In this document: one piece after another, positions 22,123 to 23,489 of the stretch
Position numbering within the stretch: position 1 is the stretch's first letter
Layout: each line of letters begins with the position of its first letter
Program-made: the position numbers and the translations under genes
The notes under the pieces: model-generated
Told to the model about the DNA's origin: nothing
The model's input: the letters and a program-made list of their open reading frames with translations, nothing else
Databases searched by the model: none
DNA from: JBBDNC01 sp040877875
GTDB lineage: Bacteria > Bacteroidota > Rhodothermia > Balneolales > Balneolaceae
Direction: 5' to 3'
Length of the DNA: 23,489 bases
NCBI GenBank assembly: GCA_040877875.1
Contig: JBBDNC010000093.1
Coordinates: forward strand, 1-23,489

Positions 22123-23489
22123 TTAATAAGAACGGGCGAAAAGTACTTTTTGTTTGGAGGGTTCTCCGGTTACCATGCAACTGCCGGCATCATCAGATTC
22201 GAGAGGAATACATCGGATCGTTGCTTTGGTCTCCTCCTTTATTTTGGCTTCCGTTTCGGCAGTGCCGTCCCAGTGCGCATAAATAAATCCACCTTTTTCT
22301 ATTTCCTCTTTAAACTGTGAGAAGGAGCCTACCGTTCGGGTCTGTTGTTCAGTTCTTTCCAGGGCGGATTTATACAAGTCTGACTGAATGGCCTTCAGGT
22401 TTTCCTTTACCCGGCCGGCGATTCCATCGCGATTCACAATTTCCTTATCCAGGGTATCCCTGCGGGCCAGTTCAAGATTATTATTTTGAACATCACGGGG
22501 CCCAACGGCAATTCGTAACGGGGTTCCCTGTACTTCGTGTTCTGCAAATTTCCACCCGGGTTTATAATTGTCCCGGTCATCCATTTTGACAGAAACCCCT
22601 GCATCCTTGAGCTCCTTGTAAATAGGATCGGCGTACTCCATCACCTCATTCCGCTGTTCGTCATTTTTCCATATCGGTACGATTACCACTTGGGTAGGAG
22701 CGAGTTTAGGGGGGAGGACCAGTCCCTGGTCGTCCGAGTGAGTCATGATCAGTCCCCCGATCAGGCGGGTGGAAACTCCCCAGCTTGTGGCCCATACATA
22801 TTTGTGTTCCCCGTCCTTATCCTGAAATTTCACGTCAAACGCTTTGGCGAAATTTTGTCCGAGGAAGTGAGACGTTCCGGCCTGCAGGGCTTTTCCATCC
22901 TGCATAAGTGCTTCAATACAGTAGGTGTCAACCGCACCTGCAAACCGTTCTGATTCCGTTTTGATTCCGGTTTTGACAGGCATGGCCATATAATCTTCGG
23001 CAAACGTTTTATATACGTCCAGCATCTGCCGTGTCTCCACTTCCGCTTCCTCTTTTGTAGCGTGGGCCGTGTGACCCTCCTGCCACAAGAATTCCATCGT
23101 GCGGAGGAAGAGCCGGGTACGCATTTCCCATCGGACAACATTTGCCCATTGATTGATGAGGATCGGCAAATCCCGATAGGATTGAATCCAGTTTCTGTAG
23201 GCATCCCATATGATGGTTTCGGAGGTGGGACGTACAATCAGTTCTTCTTCCAGGGCAGAGTCGGGATCCACTTCCACCCCCCCGTTCACACTTTTGAGGC
23301 GGCTATGAGTGATGACGGCACATTCTTTGGCAAAGCCTTCAACGTGCTGAGCTTCCTTGGATAGAAACGATTTAGGGATGAAAAGGGGAAAGTAGGCATT
23401 TTCATGTCCTGTATCCTTGAACATCTGGTCCAGTGCATGGCGCATATTTTCCCACAAGGCAAAGCCGTTGGGCCGGATGATCATGCACC
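22123..23489 (-). CDS. proS: prolyl-tRNA synthetase, archaeal/eukaryote-like type (partial)
   Basis: ProRS charges tRNA-Pro with proline. About 454 C-terminal codons are present; the 5' end, probably about 35-40 codons, is outside the window. The frame is open to the last base, and the first ATG inside (23482-23484) is not the start, because IIRPNGFALWENM is internal to the family. Class II signatures are motif 1 near TGHENAYFPLFIP, motif 2 RPTSETIIW and WEMRTRLFLRTMEF-WQEGHTAHA, and motif 3 further on. It lacks the long editing insertion of the classical bacterial enzyme and ends in the C-terminal ARSY typical of the archaeal-like form. It appears to head an operon with nnr and the VanZ-like gene. 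Confidence 0.95.
   Translation of the reverse strand, partial: CMIIRPNGFALWENMRHALDQMFKDTGHENAYFPLFIPKSFLSKEAQHVEGFAKECAVITHSRLKSVNGGVEVDPDSALEEELIVRPTSETIIWDAYRNWIQSYRDLPILINQWANVVRWEMRTRLFLRTMEFLWQEGHTAHATKEEAEVETRQMLDVYKTFAEDYMAMPVKTGIKTESERFAGAVDTYCIEALMQDGKALQAGTSHFLGQNFAKAFDVKFQDKDGEHKYVWATSWGVSTRLIGGLIMTHSDDQGLVLPPKLAPTQVVIVPIWKNDEQRNEVMEYADPIYKELKDAGVSVKMDDRDNYKPGWKFAEHEVQGTPLRIAVGPRDVQNNNLELARRDTLDKEIVNRDGIAGRVKENLKAIQSDLYKSALERTEQQTRTVGSFSQFKEEIEKGGFIYAHWDGTAETEAKIKEETKATIRCIPLESDDAGSCMVTGEPSKQKVLFARSY

Noticed and set aside
23331..23345. GCAAAGCCTTC inside proS, matching the end of the MITE-like element
   Set aside because: It encodes conserved proS residues (EGFAK) and is not followed by any other part of the element; a chance match.

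Overview
The window is a bacterial chromosome segment with nearly continuous coding, average base composition and no genes of a resident phage, plasmid or defence system. It opens with the conserved transcription/translation cluster secE-nusG-rplK-rplA-rplJ-rplL-rpoB-rpoC on the + strand (78-11380), whose order is close to universal in bacteria. The content of the second half points to the Bacteroidota/FCB side of the tree, possibly the Balneolota/Rhodothermota lineage. The evidence is TonB proteins with the GGGCDEEAL-type C-terminal domain, a fused NnrE-NnrD repair enzyme, an archaeal-like prolyl-tRNA synthetase, a DUF1015 gene beside serC, and a tRNA promoter with the TAnnTTTG element. Unlike classical Bacteroidetes, several genes carry clear Shine-Dalgarno sequences. 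The phylum is an inference from these traits.

Layout. (1) 78-11380: SecE and NusG, four 50S proteins (L11, L1, L10, L7/L12), then RNA polymerase beta and beta'. The 178 bp between rplL and rpoB contain two good hairpins, and both rpoB and rpoC begin at TTG codons placed by strong Shine-Dalgarno sites. (2) 11453-12111: a small YtxH-type membrane protein gene facing rpoC, then a 356 bp intergenic region occupied by a 162 bp structured element with 10 bp terminal inverted repeats and flanking TCATT duplications (MITE-like). (3) 12112-13472: a transaldolase of the small TalC/FSA family and, convergent to it, an RlpA-like lipoprotein with a SPOR domain. (4) 13742-14595: tRNA-Thr(CGU) on the minus strand and a rhomboid protease on the plus strand. 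(5) 14681-16978: a minus-strand pair, DUF1015 gene then serC. (6) 17217-18033: DUF1844 protein and an overlapping Nudix hydrolase. (7) 18135-19980: two tandem tonB paralogues on the minus strand, each with its own terminator. (8) 20201-23489: a minus-strand operon proS (5' end outside the window) - nnr - VanZ-like gene.

Most genes are housekeeping: protein synthesis and transcription, serine biosynthesis, pentose-phosphate metabolism, NAD(P)HX repair, tRNA charging, and envelope functions (RlpA, rhomboid, TonB). I found no CRISPR array, toxin-antitoxin pair, phage gene or biosynthetic cluster. The signals most worth following are the MITE-like element upstream of the transaldolase gene, the DUF1015-serC pairing, and the tonB duplication with a 44 nt identical tract.
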